Source: Aldehydirespirator sp965219165
Lineage (GTDB): Bacteria > Actinomycetota > Acidimicrobiia > Acidimicrobiales > Aldehydirespiratoraceae
Direction: 5' to 3'
Assembly (NCBI GenBank): GCA_965219165.1
Contig: CBDCMW010000002.1
Coordinates: forward strand, 1,984,001 to 2,048,000
DNA: 64,000 nucleotides
In this document: positions 17,127 through 25,462 of the stretch, piece after piece
Numbering within the stretch: position 1 is the first letter of the stretch
Layout of the letters: every line of letters starts with the position of its first letter
Notes under the pieces: model-generated
Database searches by the model: none
Told to the model about the DNA's origin: nothing
The model's input: only the letters and a program-made list of their open reading frames with translations
Translations under genes and position numbers: made by a program

Positions 17127-17534
17127 ATGCGACGGATGCACATAGGACTGCAGGTGGACGACCTCGACCAGTCGGTGGAGTTCTACACCCGACTGTTCGG
17201 GGTAGAGCCCACCCTTCGGCGCCCCGACTACGCCAAGTGGATGCTGGACGACCCGCGGGTGAACTTCTCCCTCGACACCCACGGCGAAGGCGCCCCCGGC
17301 TCGGCCCACTACGGCATCCAGGTCGAGACCAAGCCGGAGCTGGAGGAGCTGCGTGCCCACATCGACGGCACCGGCATGTCCCGCGCCGACCAGGACGACC
17401 TGGTGTGCGGCTACCAGCTCCAGCACAAGTCGTGGGTCACCGACCCCGACGGCCTCAGGTGGGAGGCGTTCTTCACCAAGGGGGTCGTGGACGAGGGCTA
17501 CGGCATCGCCGAGATGCCCGACCCGGCGAGATAG
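17127..17534 (+). CDS. VOC/glyoxalase-fold protein, CadI/ArsI-like
   Basis: 135 aa, ATG at 17127. Two beta-alpha-beta-beta-beta halves of the vicinal oxygen chelate fold: MHIGLQVDDLDQSVEFYTRL and the second half ending SWVTDPDGLRWEAFF. The likely metal ligands are His in MHIGLQV, His in GSAHYGIQV and Glu in RWEAFF. The ending resembles the cadmium-induced CadI and C-As lyase ArsI families, but the Cys pair that ArsI uses before this strand is replaced here by VCGYQLQHK (one Cys). Arsenic lyase activity is therefore doubtful. The substrate is unknown. Confidence 0.8.
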   Translation: MRRMHIGLQVDDLDQSVEFYTRLFGVEPTLRRPDYAKWMLDDPRVNFSLDTHGEGAPGSAHYGIQVETKPELEELRAHIDGTGMSRADQDDLVCGYQLQHKSWVTDPDGLRWEAFFTKGVVDEGYGIAEMPDPAR

Positions 17535-17549
17535 TACGGACCCATTCCA

Positions 17550-18047
17550 TCATTGGTCTGATTCTTCCCCCGAGCGTTTTGGCTTGAGCTCCGTAGTGAC
17601 CTGTTCGGCCTGATCTAGTCGACGATGCATGGCACTGACAAACACCAACCACTCCCATGCAGCCGTCGCGCTAAAGCCGTAGTTGTCGTGATGTGTCACG
17701 ACGTTTCGTAGCGCGCGCGTCAGGCCGGCGGCGAGGAACCGGTATCCGTCGTGTTCATCGCGTTCAAGTGGTGTAGAGCGGCCGTTGAAAGCGAGCAGCG
17801 GGGATTGCGATGAGAATGTCTTGTCGATCAAACCAGAACCGTCCAGGTCCGGTCGGTCGACCAACTCCTGAACTCGATTGATGAAGCGTTGAGACGCTTT
17901 CCTTAGGGCATCGTCGTAGTGACCGTCCTCAAATAGTCCCAACGCCAAATGGAGTTCGGAATGGAGCTGCCCGGTCAGGCTCAGTAGCGCTCCGGGCGAA
18001 GTGTCGGACGCCGGGTCGCCATCTCCTTCCTCGGCTGAGCTACTCAC
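17550..18047 (-). CDS. TIGR02391 (Ymh) family protein, HEPN-like
   Basis: 165 aa, GTG at 18047 overlapping the previous gene by 8 bp. The central segment DKTFSSQSPLLAFNG, ERDEHDGYRFLAAGLTRA and ALRNVVTHHDNYGF matches the TIGR02391/Ymh family, in which a helical domain ends in a conserved R-N-x-x-x-H. Here RNVVTH fits the R-x4-H pattern of HEPN ribonucleases, and family members are often near mobile or defence genes. RNase activity is inference. The C-terminus is Lys/Glu-rich. Together with the upstream gene it forms a two-gene unit with visibly lower G+C than its neighbours, a sign of transfer. Confidence 0.75.
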   Translation of the reverse strand: MSSSAEEGDGDPASDTSPGALLSLTGQLHSELHLALGLFEDGHYDDALRKASQRFINRVQELVDRPDLDGSGLIDKTFSSQSPLLAFNGRSTPLERDEHDGYRFLAAGLTRALRNVVTHHDNYGFSATAAWEWLVFVSAMHRRLDQAEQVTTELKPKRSGEESDQ

Positions 18048-18648
18048 CGATCAGCTGCTGCGCGAGATGCTGAGCCTTCTCGGCACCCGACACCTTCATA
18101 CGGACAACACGGTTGGGCGAGCCATGCTTCCCCAACACCGATATCTCCTGCATGTCCCCCAGTGTTTTCATGAAATTACCGCTGTCAAGCTGGTTGCGAT
18201 CATCGGCCGCTGACCGCAGATGAGAGGTCGTCGTCTCCTGTCCGAGAGCTGTTCTTGCCCCGGCGACCAACAGGGCGATCTGTCGTGTTGCCAAGGCTCT
18301 GGGTCCCTCCAACCGGCTCGTGTGCACGCTTAGGACAGGTTCCTCTCCAGATGCGTCGAAGATATGACCGACATCTTGGGGGTCGATCTTGAAGTACCGA
18401 GCGATAGCGTCAACTCGCTGCTGTTCTTCGGCCAAGACGCCATCTGCGCTAGGGATCGAGGCTGCAGTAGCGGCTGGAGCCGGGCGGGGCGTTAGGGGCT
18501 GCGCTGAAGTACCACTCTCGCCGTTCCTGAGGAGGTGATCCAGCACGCGTTCGAACGCGACCCGCTGCAGATCCGAATCGTTCAAGCTCTCGGTCGCCCT
18601 CTTGGCAGTGGCGACAATTTCTGCTAGCTCGTCCACGTTCGTGGCCAT
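18040..18648 (-). CDS. Hypothetical partner of the TIGR02391 protein, winged-helix-like C-terminus
   Basis: 202 aa from ATG at 18648, preceded by AAAGGA; the frame opens further upstream without sense. An N-terminal helical region (ELAEIVATAKRATESLNDSD) is followed by a Pro/Ala linker and a middle segment (QQRVDAIARYFKIDPQDVGH). The C-terminal part (ATRQIALLVAGARTALGQET, LRSAADDRNQLDSGNFMKTL, and ending VSGAEKAQHLAQQLIGE) looks like a winged-helix fold. The segment has the order helix, helix, 'D(S)xNF' turn, helix, wing. I know no assigned function. The 8-bp overlap with the TIGR02391 gene indicates co-translation, so the pair probably works together. A DNA- or peptide-sensing role is a guess. 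Confidence 0.7.
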   Translation of the reverse strand: MATNVDELAEIVATAKRATESLNDSDLQRVAFERVLDHLLRNGESGTSAQPLTPRPAPAATAASIPSADGVLAEEQQRVDAIARYFKIDPQDVGHIFDASGEEPVLSVHTSRLEGPRALATRQIALLVAGARTALGQETTTSHLRSAADDRNQLDSGNFMKTLGDMQEISVLGKHGSPNRVVRMKVSGAEKAQHLAQQLIGE

Positions 18649-18746
18649 CGCTGCATCCTTTCGCCCGGCGGTCGTCTTGTCGATACGTCTCAGCCGATCT
18701 CGGGGCAAAGTCTACCAAGCGTCAATGTGTTGGCGGCTCGTCTCAC

Positions 18747-20471
18747 CTAGCTGAGGGCGGGTCCGGTGGTATGGGTGCCGGAGCGCAGCAGGGTGCCGGG
18801 GCGGGCGTCGGTGAACTGGCCGCGGCGGACGATCTCGGTGCCGTTGCAGATCACGTGCTCGATGCCGGTGGCCTCGGCGTAGAGGCGGGAAGCGCCCGCG
18901 GGCAGGTCCGAACGGAACGTCGTGGGCCCCGATCCGACCGCGGCCTCGTCCAGCACCACGACATCCGCGTAGGCGCCCTCGGCTAGCGTTCCCCTGTCGA
19001 CCAGGCCGTAGAGCCCGGCCTGCACCTCGGTGAGCAGGTGCACGGCCTCCTCCAGGGACAGCAGCCCCCGCTTCACCACCGACTCGTTGAGCATGGTCGT
19101 GGCGTAGTTGGCCGTCAGGAACAGATCGAGGTGCGCTCCCGCGTCGGAGGCGCCGATCACGGCCCGCGGGTCTCGCCAGATCTCGATCCTGGCCTCCCAG
19201 TCGGCGTCGGGCTCGGGCATGGGTGGGTTCCCGAACGATGTCTCCAGGTCGTCGGCCAGGGCCATGTCGCACAGCGCGTCCCACGGATCCTGGTCCCGCT
19301 CCTCAGCGATCTCGCCCACGGTGCGCCCCGCGCAGCCCTCGTTCTCGGGCGCCGGCGAGTGGAAGACTGTCTTGGTGGCCCAGTGAGCCAGTGACCGCAG
19401 CGGATGATCGCCCTGAGCCAGCTCGTTGAGGCGGCGACGCTCGGCCGGGTCGGCCAGGATGCGGCGCTTGGCGGCCTTGGGCAGCAGCATTGCCTCCTCC
19501 CAGCCGGGCAGGGCGTCCAGCACGAAGCCGCTGCTGAAGTTGAGGTGCAGCGACAGCATCAGGGGCACGGTCAGGGCCACCACCTTGGCGCCCCGGGCCG
19601 CGGCGTGGTCCCCGGCAGCCAGCTTGGCCCGGTTCATGTGCATCGACCGGGCCGTCACCGTCATCACGTTCCAGTTGAGCGGGCTGCGGGCCGCGGCCGA
19701 CATGTCGGACATGAGCTCCAGCGCCCAGTCCTCGAAGGGGCCGAGCGCGGGGATGAACTCCACCGACGTGCCGTCGAAATCGGCCAGCACCGAGCACAGC
19801 GCCACCAGCTCGCCGCGTTCCGCGCAGCGGCTGGGGACCATGTTGCCCATCGGGTCGTTGTGGGTGCGCGACCACGACGACGAGAAGCCCAGTGCCCCGG
19901 CCTCCAGGCCGTCGCGCAGCAACGCCTGCATCGCGGCCAGTTCGTCGCCGGTGCAGGGCCGGCGCACGCTGTCGTCGCCCATCACCACCCGGCGCAGTGC
20001 CGAGTGGCCCACCTTGAACCCGGCGTTGACGGTCACGTTGCCGTTGATGGCGTCGAAGTACTCGGCGGTGGTCTGCCAACCCCACGGCACCCCCTGCTGG
20101 AGTGCCTCCAGGGGGATGCCCTCCACCCGGGCCAGCATCCGCATCAGGTAGTCGCCGTGGGCGGGGTCGTCGCCCAGCGGGGCAATGGTGAACCCGCAGT
20201 TGCCGCCGATTACGGTGGTCACGCCGTGCAGCGGCGACGGTGACAGGTTCGGGTCCCAGAAAACCTGGGCGTCGAGGTGGGTGTGCACGTCGATGAACCC
20301 GGGCGTGACCGCCAGCCCGGTGGCGTCGATGGTGGCCGCGGCGGCCGCTCCATGTTCGGCGAGCGGGCCGATGGCCGAGATCCGGTCCCCGACGATGCCC
20401 ACGTCGGCCCGGCGCCGCGGCCCGCCCCTGCCATCGATCACGTCCCCGCCCGCTATCAGCAGGTCGAACAT
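18747..20471 (-). CDS. Amidohydrolase, N-acyl-D-amino-acid deacylase family
   Basis: 574 aa, ATG at 20471. Metal-dependent amidohydrolase with the N-terminal beta-sandwich (MFDLLIAGGDVIDGRGGPRR), the H-x-H metal motif in GFIDVHTHLDAQ, GNCGFTIAPLGDDPAHGDYL, and the catalytic Asp in VIGASDAGAHLD. The C-terminal sandwich ends with YADVVVLDEAAV and an 'ICNGTEIVRRGQFTDARPG' ending typical of D-aminoacylases. Length is somewhat above the usual 480-530 aa, within the range of the broader family. It hydrolyses N-acyl-D-amino acids or related amides; the precise substrate cannot be told. It stands alone on the minus strand. Confidence 0.9.
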   Translation of the reverse strand: MFDLLIAGGDVIDGRGGPRRRADVGIVGDRISAIGPLAEHGAAAAATIDATGLAVTPGFIDVHTHLDAQVFWDPNLSPSPLHGVTTVIGGNCGFTIAPLGDDPAHGDYLMRMLARVEGIPLEALQQGVPWGWQTTAEYFDAINGNVTVNAGFKVGHSALRRVVMGDDSVRRPCTGDELAAMQALLRDGLEAGALGFSSSWSRTHNDPMGNMVPSRCAERGELVALCSVLADFDGTSVEFIPALGPFEDWALELMSDMSAAARSPLNWNVMTVTARSMHMNRAKLAAGDHAAARGAKVVALTVPLMLSLHLNFSSGFVLDALPGWEEAMLLPKAAKRRILADPAERRRLNELAQGDHPLRSLAHWATKTVFHSPAPENEGCAGRTVGEIAEERDQDPWDALCDMALADDLETSFGNPPMPEPDADWEARIEIWRDPRAVIGASDAGAHLDLFLTANYATTMLNESVVKRGLLSLEEAVHLLTEVQAGLYGLVDRGTLAEGAYADVVVLDEAAVGSGPTTFRSDLPAGASRLYAEATGIEHVICNGTEIVRRGQFTDARPGTLLRSGTHTTGPALS

Positions 20472-20603
20472 GGCGGTGACGCTAGCCGCGCCCTGCGGCC
20501 GCGCTCATGCCGATCCGTCGTTGCACCCTCCGGCCAGCCCGTCTCGCCGAGGCATGCGCTGCGCTCCGTGCCGCTGTGGACTGCTGAGCGGCGCGGCACC
20601 GGG

Positions 20604-21245
20604 TCAGGAGATCTCCAGCAGCAGCAGCAGGCGGCCCGAGCCTTCCAGCTCCACCTCGAACACGCCCGAGATCTCCGCGGTGAACGCGAAGCGGGCCGGG
20701 TGGCCGTCGGACACGGCTCGCAGGATGCCGTAGCCGTGGACGTGTACCTCCTCGGCCGTGTCGGCTGTGACCGTCACGGCCACCACCGAGCCGAGGCCCA
20801 CCTCCACCCGCTGATGGCCGCCAACAGGCTCGCCGCCGACGACCTCCACCGAGACGGTCTGCTCGGCGTCGGCGACGTCGGCGTCGTACCGGGTCGGGGC
20901 GTACGCCGAGCCGTGGTGGCTGCCGCCCGATCCGGTGTCTTCTTCGCCGTCGGTGTCGTGGTGGTCAGCGGTGTCGCCGTCGGTGTCGTCGCCGGCGTTG
21001 TCGTCGGCGTCGGTGTCGTGGTGGTCAGCGGTGTCGCCGTCGGTGTCGTCGCTGATGTCGGGGTCGCCGTGATAGTCCGCAGTGTCGGGTTTGCCGCCCT
21101 CCTTGAGTGTCTCGTGGGTAGGCGACGCTTCGGGCTCCGCGATGGTGCTGGGAGCATCGTCGCCCGGGTCGAATCCGCCGCACGCAGCCGCGACCAACGC
21201 GATTGCCACTGCTGCTAGTGCTTTCCGCCGTGAGGCGGAGGTCAT
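20604..21245 (-). CDS. Putative lipoprotein with Asp/His-rich repeat and cupredoxin-like domain
   Basis: 213 aa from ATG at 21245, which follows GAAGGA; a TTG at 21257 is in frame. A lipoprotein signal (RRKALAAVAIALVAAACGG, lipobox Cys at about 22) places it outside the membrane. A low-complexity stretch of Asp, Thr and His follows, with DDTDGDTADHHDTD twice (60-bp DNA repeat), then a GSGGSHHGSAY linker. The last 100 residues (SVEVVGGEPVGGHQRVEVGL, TADTAEEVHVHGYGILRAVS, and FTAEISGVFEVELEGSGRLL) resemble the cupredoxin-like domains of actinobacterial EfeO-type proteins. The usual C-terminal Cys/Met copper ligands are not seen. The Asp/His tract may bind metal ions. Confidence 0.7.
   Translation of the reverse strand: MTSASRRKALAAVAIALVAAACGGFDPGDDAPSTIAEPEASPTHETLKEGGKPDTADYHGDPDISDDTDGDTADHHDTDADDNAGDDTDGDTADHHDTDGEEDTGSGGSHHGSAYAPTRYDADVADAEQTVSVEVVGGEPVGGHQRVEVGLGSVVAVTVTADTAEEVHVHGYGILRAVSDGHPARFAFTAEISGVFEVELEGSGRLLLLLEIS
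20949..21050 (+). repeat. 60-bp direct repeat inside the lipoprotein gene
   Basis: A 42-bp segment at 20949-20990 recurs exactly at 21009-21050, giving a period of 60 bp (20 codons). It encodes the duplicated Asp/His-rich unit. Confidence 0.85.
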
Positions 21246-21324
21246 GGGGTCCTTCAAACTCGCGCCTCGGGGATCTGGGCGGCTCGAATCCCAACGCTAA
21301 CCACCGCCGCCTAGATTGGTACCC

Positions 21325-22503
21325 GTGACGAGCGCAGACACCCGGGCATCCGAGCTCGACGCGTCGGCCAACGGCGTCGGGGTCCCCGAGACCGGCATCG
21401 CGGCGGGATACGACCCCGATCCGACCCGATCGATGTCGCTGCACGCCGACGCCTACACCGAGACCCGCTGGCACGAGATCGAGCAGCGCGAGGTCTTCGC
21501 CCGCACCTGGCAGTGGGTGGGCCACGTCGAGTCGCTGCGCGAGCCCGGCTCGTACACGGCGCTTCAGGTGGCGGGCATGCCGGTCGTGTTGGTGCGCGGC
21601 CGGGACGGCGAGCTGCGGGCGTTCTACAACGTGTGCCAGCACCGCGCCCACGAGCTGCTGTCGGGATCGGGCCGCACCGACAGCATCGTGTGCCCGTACC
21701 ACGGCTGGACCTACGAGCTGACGGGCCGCCTGGCCCGGGCCCGACGCACCGCGGACGTGGCCGGGTTCGACGCGTCGAGTATCTGCCTCAGCGAGGTACA
21801 GGCCGAGGAGTTCGGCGGCTTCGTGTACGTGAACCTCGATCGGGCCGCCGCTCCCCTGGCCGAGCAGTCCGGGGGACTGGGAGACGAGATCGCCCGCTGG
21901 GCGCCCGACGTGGAGCAGCTCACCCACGTGCGCCGCATCCACTACGACATCGCCTCCAACTGGAAGAACGTGGTCGACAACTTCCTGGAGTGCTACCACT
22001 GCCATGTCGCCCACAAGGACTTCGTGACGCTCGTGGAGATGGACACCTACCGGGTCACCACCCATGGCATCTACTCGAGCCACATGGCCCGGGCCGGGTA
22101 CTCGGCCAACTCGGCCTACGACGTGGACAGCGCCACCGTGAGGGACCTGGCGGTGTGGTGGCTGTGGCCCAACACCTGCCTGATGCGCTATCCGGGCCGC
22201 GGGAACTTCAGCGTGATGCAGATGGTGCCGGCCGGACCGGAGCGCACGCTCGAGACGATCGACTTCTATTTCGAGACGGCGGATCTGACCGAGGCCGACA
22301 CCGAGTCGATCCGCTACATCGACGAGGTGCTCCAGCCCGAGGACGTCGCGCTGGTGGAGAGCGTGCAGCGGGGCATGCGCACCCCGGCGTTCGCTCAGGG
22401 GCGCATCGTGTGCGACCCAGGCGGCTCGGGCCTCTCCGAGCATGGGATTCACCACTTCCACGGCCTCGTGCTCGACGCCTACCGCCGCGCCTGGGGCGTT
22501 TAG
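21325..22503 (+). CDS. Rieske non-heme iron oxygenase, alpha subunit
   Basis: 392 aa from GTG at 21325; a TTG nine bases earlier is in frame. It is an aromatic-ring or quaternary-amine oxygenase large subunit. The Rieske [2Fe-2S] cluster ligands are in NVCQHRAHELL and VCPYHGWTYEL (C-x-H and C-x-x-H). The mononuclear iron site lies in NWKNVVDNFLECYHCHVAHK, with the two His after ECYH. The C-terminal catalytic domain has normal length, ending YRRAWGV. It is similar in layout to carnitine/betaine-type and phenylpropionate-type oxygenases. No ferredoxin or reductase gene is adjacent, so electrons must come from elsewhere. Confidence 0.92.
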   Translation: MTSADTRASELDASANGVGVPETGIAAGYDPDPTRSMSLHADAYTETRWHEIEQREVFARTWQWVGHVESLREPGSYTALQVAGMPVVLVRGRDGELRAFYNVCQHRAHELLSGSGRTDSIVCPYHGWTYELTGRLARARRTADVAGFDASSICLSEVQAEEFGGFVYVNLDRAAAPLAEQSGGLGDEIARWAPDVEQLTHVRRIHYDIASNWKNVVDNFLECYHCHVAHKDFVTLVEMDTYRVTTHGIYSSHMARAGYSANSAYDVDSATVRDLAVWWLWPNTCLMRYPGRGNFSVMQMVPAGPERTLETIDFYFETADLTEADTESIRYIDEVLQPEDVALVESVQRGMRTPAFAQGRIVCDPGGSGLSEHGIHHFHGLVLDAYRRAWGV

Positions 22504-22558
22504 CCTAGAGCGCTAGCTGGGGCCGGCCGGGGATGAAACCGGCGGCACTGGTCGGTGC

Positions 22559-23082
22559 TCAGCCGGGCCCCGCCAGGCCCGGTCCGTCCAGGTGGGGCCC
22601 AGTCGTGCCGCCCACCTCCACGGGTCCGAGGCCGAGCTTGCGATGGTCCCAGGTGCGGATGCGCTCGACGTCGAGGCGTACCGCCACACGGTTGCGGAGC
22701 ATGGCCTCCACAATGGGCCTCACATCCTCGGAGTAGGGGTCGTTGTAGCGCTCCCACACACTGACTCCGACCCGCCACACCTCGTCGGGATCTTCAACGA
22801 CCACCCTCGGCCCTCCAGCGACACGCCCCGCAGCGTCTCGTAGGTGTTGCCCGCCTCGACCATCACCGATAGGCGATCGTCGCGGCGCAGGTTGACGATC
22901 TTCTGTGCCTTGGCCTTGGACTCCAGCCAGATCTGGCCGTCGATCCACCCGTACCACATGGCCACCAGATGGGGCGTCCCGCCGGGACCGACCGTCGCCA
23001 TCGTGCAAGTGCGGGACTGTTCCAGGAAGCGGGCCACCTCCTCGTCGGTCATCTCGATCTGAGATCGCTGGTTCTGTCCCAC
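22559..23082 (-). CDS. PNPOx-like flavin/F420-binding split-barrel protein, one frameshift
   Basis: About 174 aa when repaired. GTG at 23082 follows AAGGAG. The first part (EEVARFLEQSRTCTMATVGP, GGTPHLVAMWYGWIDGQIWL, and KAQKIVNLRRDDRLSVMVEA) is the pyridoxamine-phosphate-oxidase-like split barrel that binds FMN or F420 in actinobacteria. The frame breaks in a G run at 22804-22806: adding one G joins VSLEGRG to VVVEDPDEVWRVGVSVWERY, and the protein continues to the TAG/TGA region at 22559. Without repair the protein would stop at 22720. Possible role: F420-dependent reduction or a general stress protein. Convergent with the Rieske gene. Confidence 0.75.
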
Positions 23083-23225
23083 TGCGGCTCCTTCTTAGAC
23101 GACGAGGTGTCTGTGCGCGCTCATTTTCGTGGTGAGCCGACGACTCTAGCTTTGGGTCCCGGTAGCGTCCCGGCGGGGCGGCATCAGGCTGCCTCGTGTC
23201 CCGACGAGAGGAAGGTTGAGACCCC

Positions 23226-23531
23226 ATGTCGAAGGTCTCTGTGTTCGCGAAGTTCTCCTGCCAGGAAGGCAAGGGCGAGGAGATGGACGAGGCGCTGCGC
23301 GCCATAGTCGCGGCCAGCGAGTCGGTCGACGGTGTGGAGTCGTACTCGTACCACCGCGGCGAGGACGGCACCTACTGGTTCTTCGCCCTCATGTCGAGCA
23401 TGGAGGCCGCCCAGCGCCACGGCGACAACGAGGCAATGCAGGCGGCCATGCCGGCGCTGATGGGGCTTATGGCCGGCCCGCCCGATATGGCCATGACCAC
23501 CCCGGTGGCGGCCAACGGCTTCGACTTCTGA
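23226..23531 (+). CDS. Antibiotic biosynthesis monooxygenase (ABM) domain protein
   Basis: 101 aa, ATG at 23226 after GAGGAAGG. Single ABM-type ferredoxin-like domain: VSVFAKFSCQEGKGEEMDEA, a helix, then GVESYSYHRGEDGTYWFFAL and a final helix before AMPALMGLMAGPPDM. Small ABM proteins are cofactor-free quinone-forming oxygenases or quinol-like sensors, acting as dimers. The substrate is unknown. The gene is divergent from the PNPOx-like gene, sharing a 143-bp intergenic region. Confidence 0.8.
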   Translation: MSKVSVFAKFSCQEGKGEEMDEALRAIVAASESVDGVESYSYHRGEDGTYWFFALMSSMEAAQRHGDNEAMQAAMPALMGLMAGPPDMAMTTPVAANGFDF

Positions 23532-23656
23532 AGCGGGCTCGGCTGCCGGGCCGGTGCGATCGGGCGGCGACAGCCGATTCAAGACAGCCGACTCGCTTGG
23601 CAGCGTGGCAATGATCGTGTGGTACGGACCCCCATCGAGATGCAAGGCTGACCTAG

Positions 23657-24331
23657 ATGTTGGAGAAGGTGTCTGCCGAGCAGTACCCGTGGCCGGTCAT
23701 CGGACCGTTCGAAGTCGGCCGTTGCGCGGTGGTGAGCATCGATTGGCAAGTCGACTACTGCTCTCCTGACGGGTTCTTCGCCGACCTGGGGCTCGATACA
23801 GCTCACATCCGGTCTGCGCTCGGACCGGTGGCTGAGGTCCTGGCCGCGTCGAGAGCAGCCGGGATGCTGGTCGTGCACACACGGGAGGGGTACCGCGCGG
23901 ACTTGTCGGACTGTCCTCGGACGAAGGTGGCCCGGGCGATCGCGCGCGGTCACCCGGTTGGACGCGAAGGTCGTTACGGACGGTTGCAAGTGCGGGGCGA
24001 ACCCGGATGGCAGATCGTGGACTCCGTGGCCCCGCGTCCGGGCGAATGGGTGGTCGACAAGCCGAGTCACGGAGCGTTCTGCTCCACTGATCTCGATCAG
24101 CGACTCCGCAATCGCGGGATCGATCTGTTGGTGATCATGGGGACCACGGCGGACTGCTGCGTGAGCGCCACGGTTCGCGAGGCCAACGACCGGGGCTACG
24201 ACTGCCTGGTGCTCACCGACTGCGTTGCCGACGTGTCCGAAGCCCGCACCGCGTCGACTCTCGAGTCCTTCCGCATCAACCCGCTCGGTGCAACGGCGGA
24301 ACGTTCTGCCCTGCTGGCCGCGCTCCGATAG
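23657..24331 (+). CDS. Cysteine hydrolase, isochorismatase-like
   Basis: 224 aa, ATG at 23657. Isochorismatase-fold amidohydrolase with the catalytic triad visible: Asp in VVSIDWQVDYCSPDG, Lys in EWVVDKPSHGAFCSTDL and Cys in MGTTADCCVSATVREANDRG. Presence of the Cys and the length fit amide hydrolases such as ureidoacrylate, biuret or nicotinamide hydrolases rather than true isochorismatase. A cis-peptide region (GTTADCC) precedes the nucleophile. It lies downstream of the ABM gene on the same strand with a 125-bp gap, so it may be transcribed separately. Confidence 0.85.
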   Translation: MLEKVSAEQYPWPVIGPFEVGRCAVVSIDWQVDYCSPDGFFADLGLDTAHIRSALGPVAEVLAASRAAGMLVVHTREGYRADLSDCPRTKVARAIARGHPVGREGRYGRLQVRGEPGWQIVDSVAPRPGEWVVDKPSHGAFCSTDLDQRLRNRGIDLLVIMGTTADCCVSATVREANDRGYDCLVLTDCVADVSEARTASTLESFRINPLGATAERSALLAALR

Positions 24332-25000
24332 CCGCGCGGGCCTTGGAGTGCTTCGGCGGTGTGCCCGCTGTGCCACGATGGCTGACTGTCCGCCCGGGTG
24401 GGCCGCCGTGAACAGCCACACAGTGCCATCGGGGCCTGGCGACACAGCCAAGACCGCCTCGCGCTGGATCTGAGGAGCTACAGCTGCGGGGCCCTCGACG
24501 ATCCATCCGCCGCTACGGCATTCGCTCCACCAGTTCAATGCCCCTGCGTCCTCATGTCGAGTAGCGGGCAGTCCAGCTCCAGCGACCACACTGTCGGGTG
24601 ACGCCGGCCCCGCGGGCACCGACGCACCAGGAGCATCGCCTGCTCTGGACACTTCAGACATGAGCCATGAGTCTTACACGTCAGCCAGCCGCAGCCGGAT
24701 TTTCGGCAGCCCGCAGCCCTGATCGGTCAGCCCCGTAAGGTCCCGCCTCGGGCTTGCGGCTGCTGCGCCACTGTCGGCTAACCTACCTCGCGAGGCCATC
24801 GAGAACGTCGCGCTGCTGGGGGCTGTGTCTCGCCACGCGTCGATCCGGATCCTGGACCGCTGCATGGCTCCTGGAGACGACGCTGTGAGGGCCCTGATGG
24901 ACCGCGGCGACCCCAACCGCTGGCGGTGAACGCACTTGGCGCTGTTGAGCGCAGCGAACAAGACTGGGAACCACATCTCGCGTCTGCTAGGATCGTTTCA
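24332..25000. other. Intergenic region with degenerate coding-like segment
   Basis: 669 bp with no convincing intact gene. On the plus strand, about 24771-24929 reads LPREAIENVALLGAVSRHAS then IRILDRCMAPGDDAVRALMD and ends with a stop; it has coding-like composition but no clear start and could be the tail of a lost gene. A reverse copy of the 30-bp dispersed repeat lies at 24946-24975, just before the next gene's ribosome site. Confidence 0.45.
24946..24975 (-). repeat. Dispersed 30-bp repeat, copy 2
   Basis: Reverse complement of 2323-2352 with 3 mismatches. It lies 26 bp upstream of the GTG start at 25001. Confidence 0.6.
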
Positions 25001-25462
25001 GTGAACGACGTGGACTCTCCCGTACACCCACCTGCGGGCGTCGCAGGGCGGCGAAGGCGGGCGGGGCCGCTGCTGGCCCGCCCCTACATGGTGCTGAGCG
25101 ACCTGCCCGAGGCGATGGCTGAACCGGGCGGGCGCGGCGCCGGCTACTGGCCAGTGATCCAGCTCATCAAGGACTGGAACAACCAGCCCGAGTCCAGGGA
25201 CCTCATGCTGGCCGGCGGCCTGCCCGAGGGCACCGCCGCCGTCACCGCCGCCAAGATCGCCGCCGTGGTCCATGCCCTGTGTGAACGCGACGGCCACCCG
25301 CTCCCGGCGTGGGTCCACAGCGCCCGCTCCCCCAGCGACGTGGCGCTGGTCCCCGACGTCGACCTGGAGTCGCCCCACGGGCAGCGGCTGCGCCAGAACG
25401 CCCCCGGGGTCTGCCACTACCACCGGGTCTACTTCTCGCTCGTCACCCTCCGCTCGACATGA
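25001..25462 (+). CDS. Putative antitoxin-like partner of nucleotidyltransferase
   Basis: 153 aa from GTG at 25001, with CTAGGA eight bases upstream; an ATG at 25087 is an alternative. Sequence features are LIKDWNNQPESRDLMLAGGL, TAAKIAAVVHALCERDGHPL, PAWVHSARSPSDVALVPDVD and the ending HYHRVYFSLVTLRST. The ending, with an aromatic-His-x-x-hydrophobic pattern, is like the small proteins that precede DUF6036/AbiEii-like nucleotidyltransferase genes in actinobacteria. The stop overlaps the nucleotidyltransferase start (ATGA). A regulatory or neutralising role is inferred from this arrangement only. Confidence 0.6.
   Translation: MNDVDSPVHPPAGVAGRRRRAGPLLARPYMVLSDLPEAMAEPGGRGAGYWPVIQLIKDWNNQPESRDLMLAGGLPEGTAAVTAAKIAAVVHALCERDGHPLPAWVHSARSPSDVALVPDVDLESPHGQRLRQNAPGVCHYHRVYFSLVTLRST

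Noticed and set aside
24674..24976. Minus-strand frame of about 100 codons
   Set aside because: No recognisable motif; its start lies inside the dispersed repeat and the opposite strand has more coding-like sequence.
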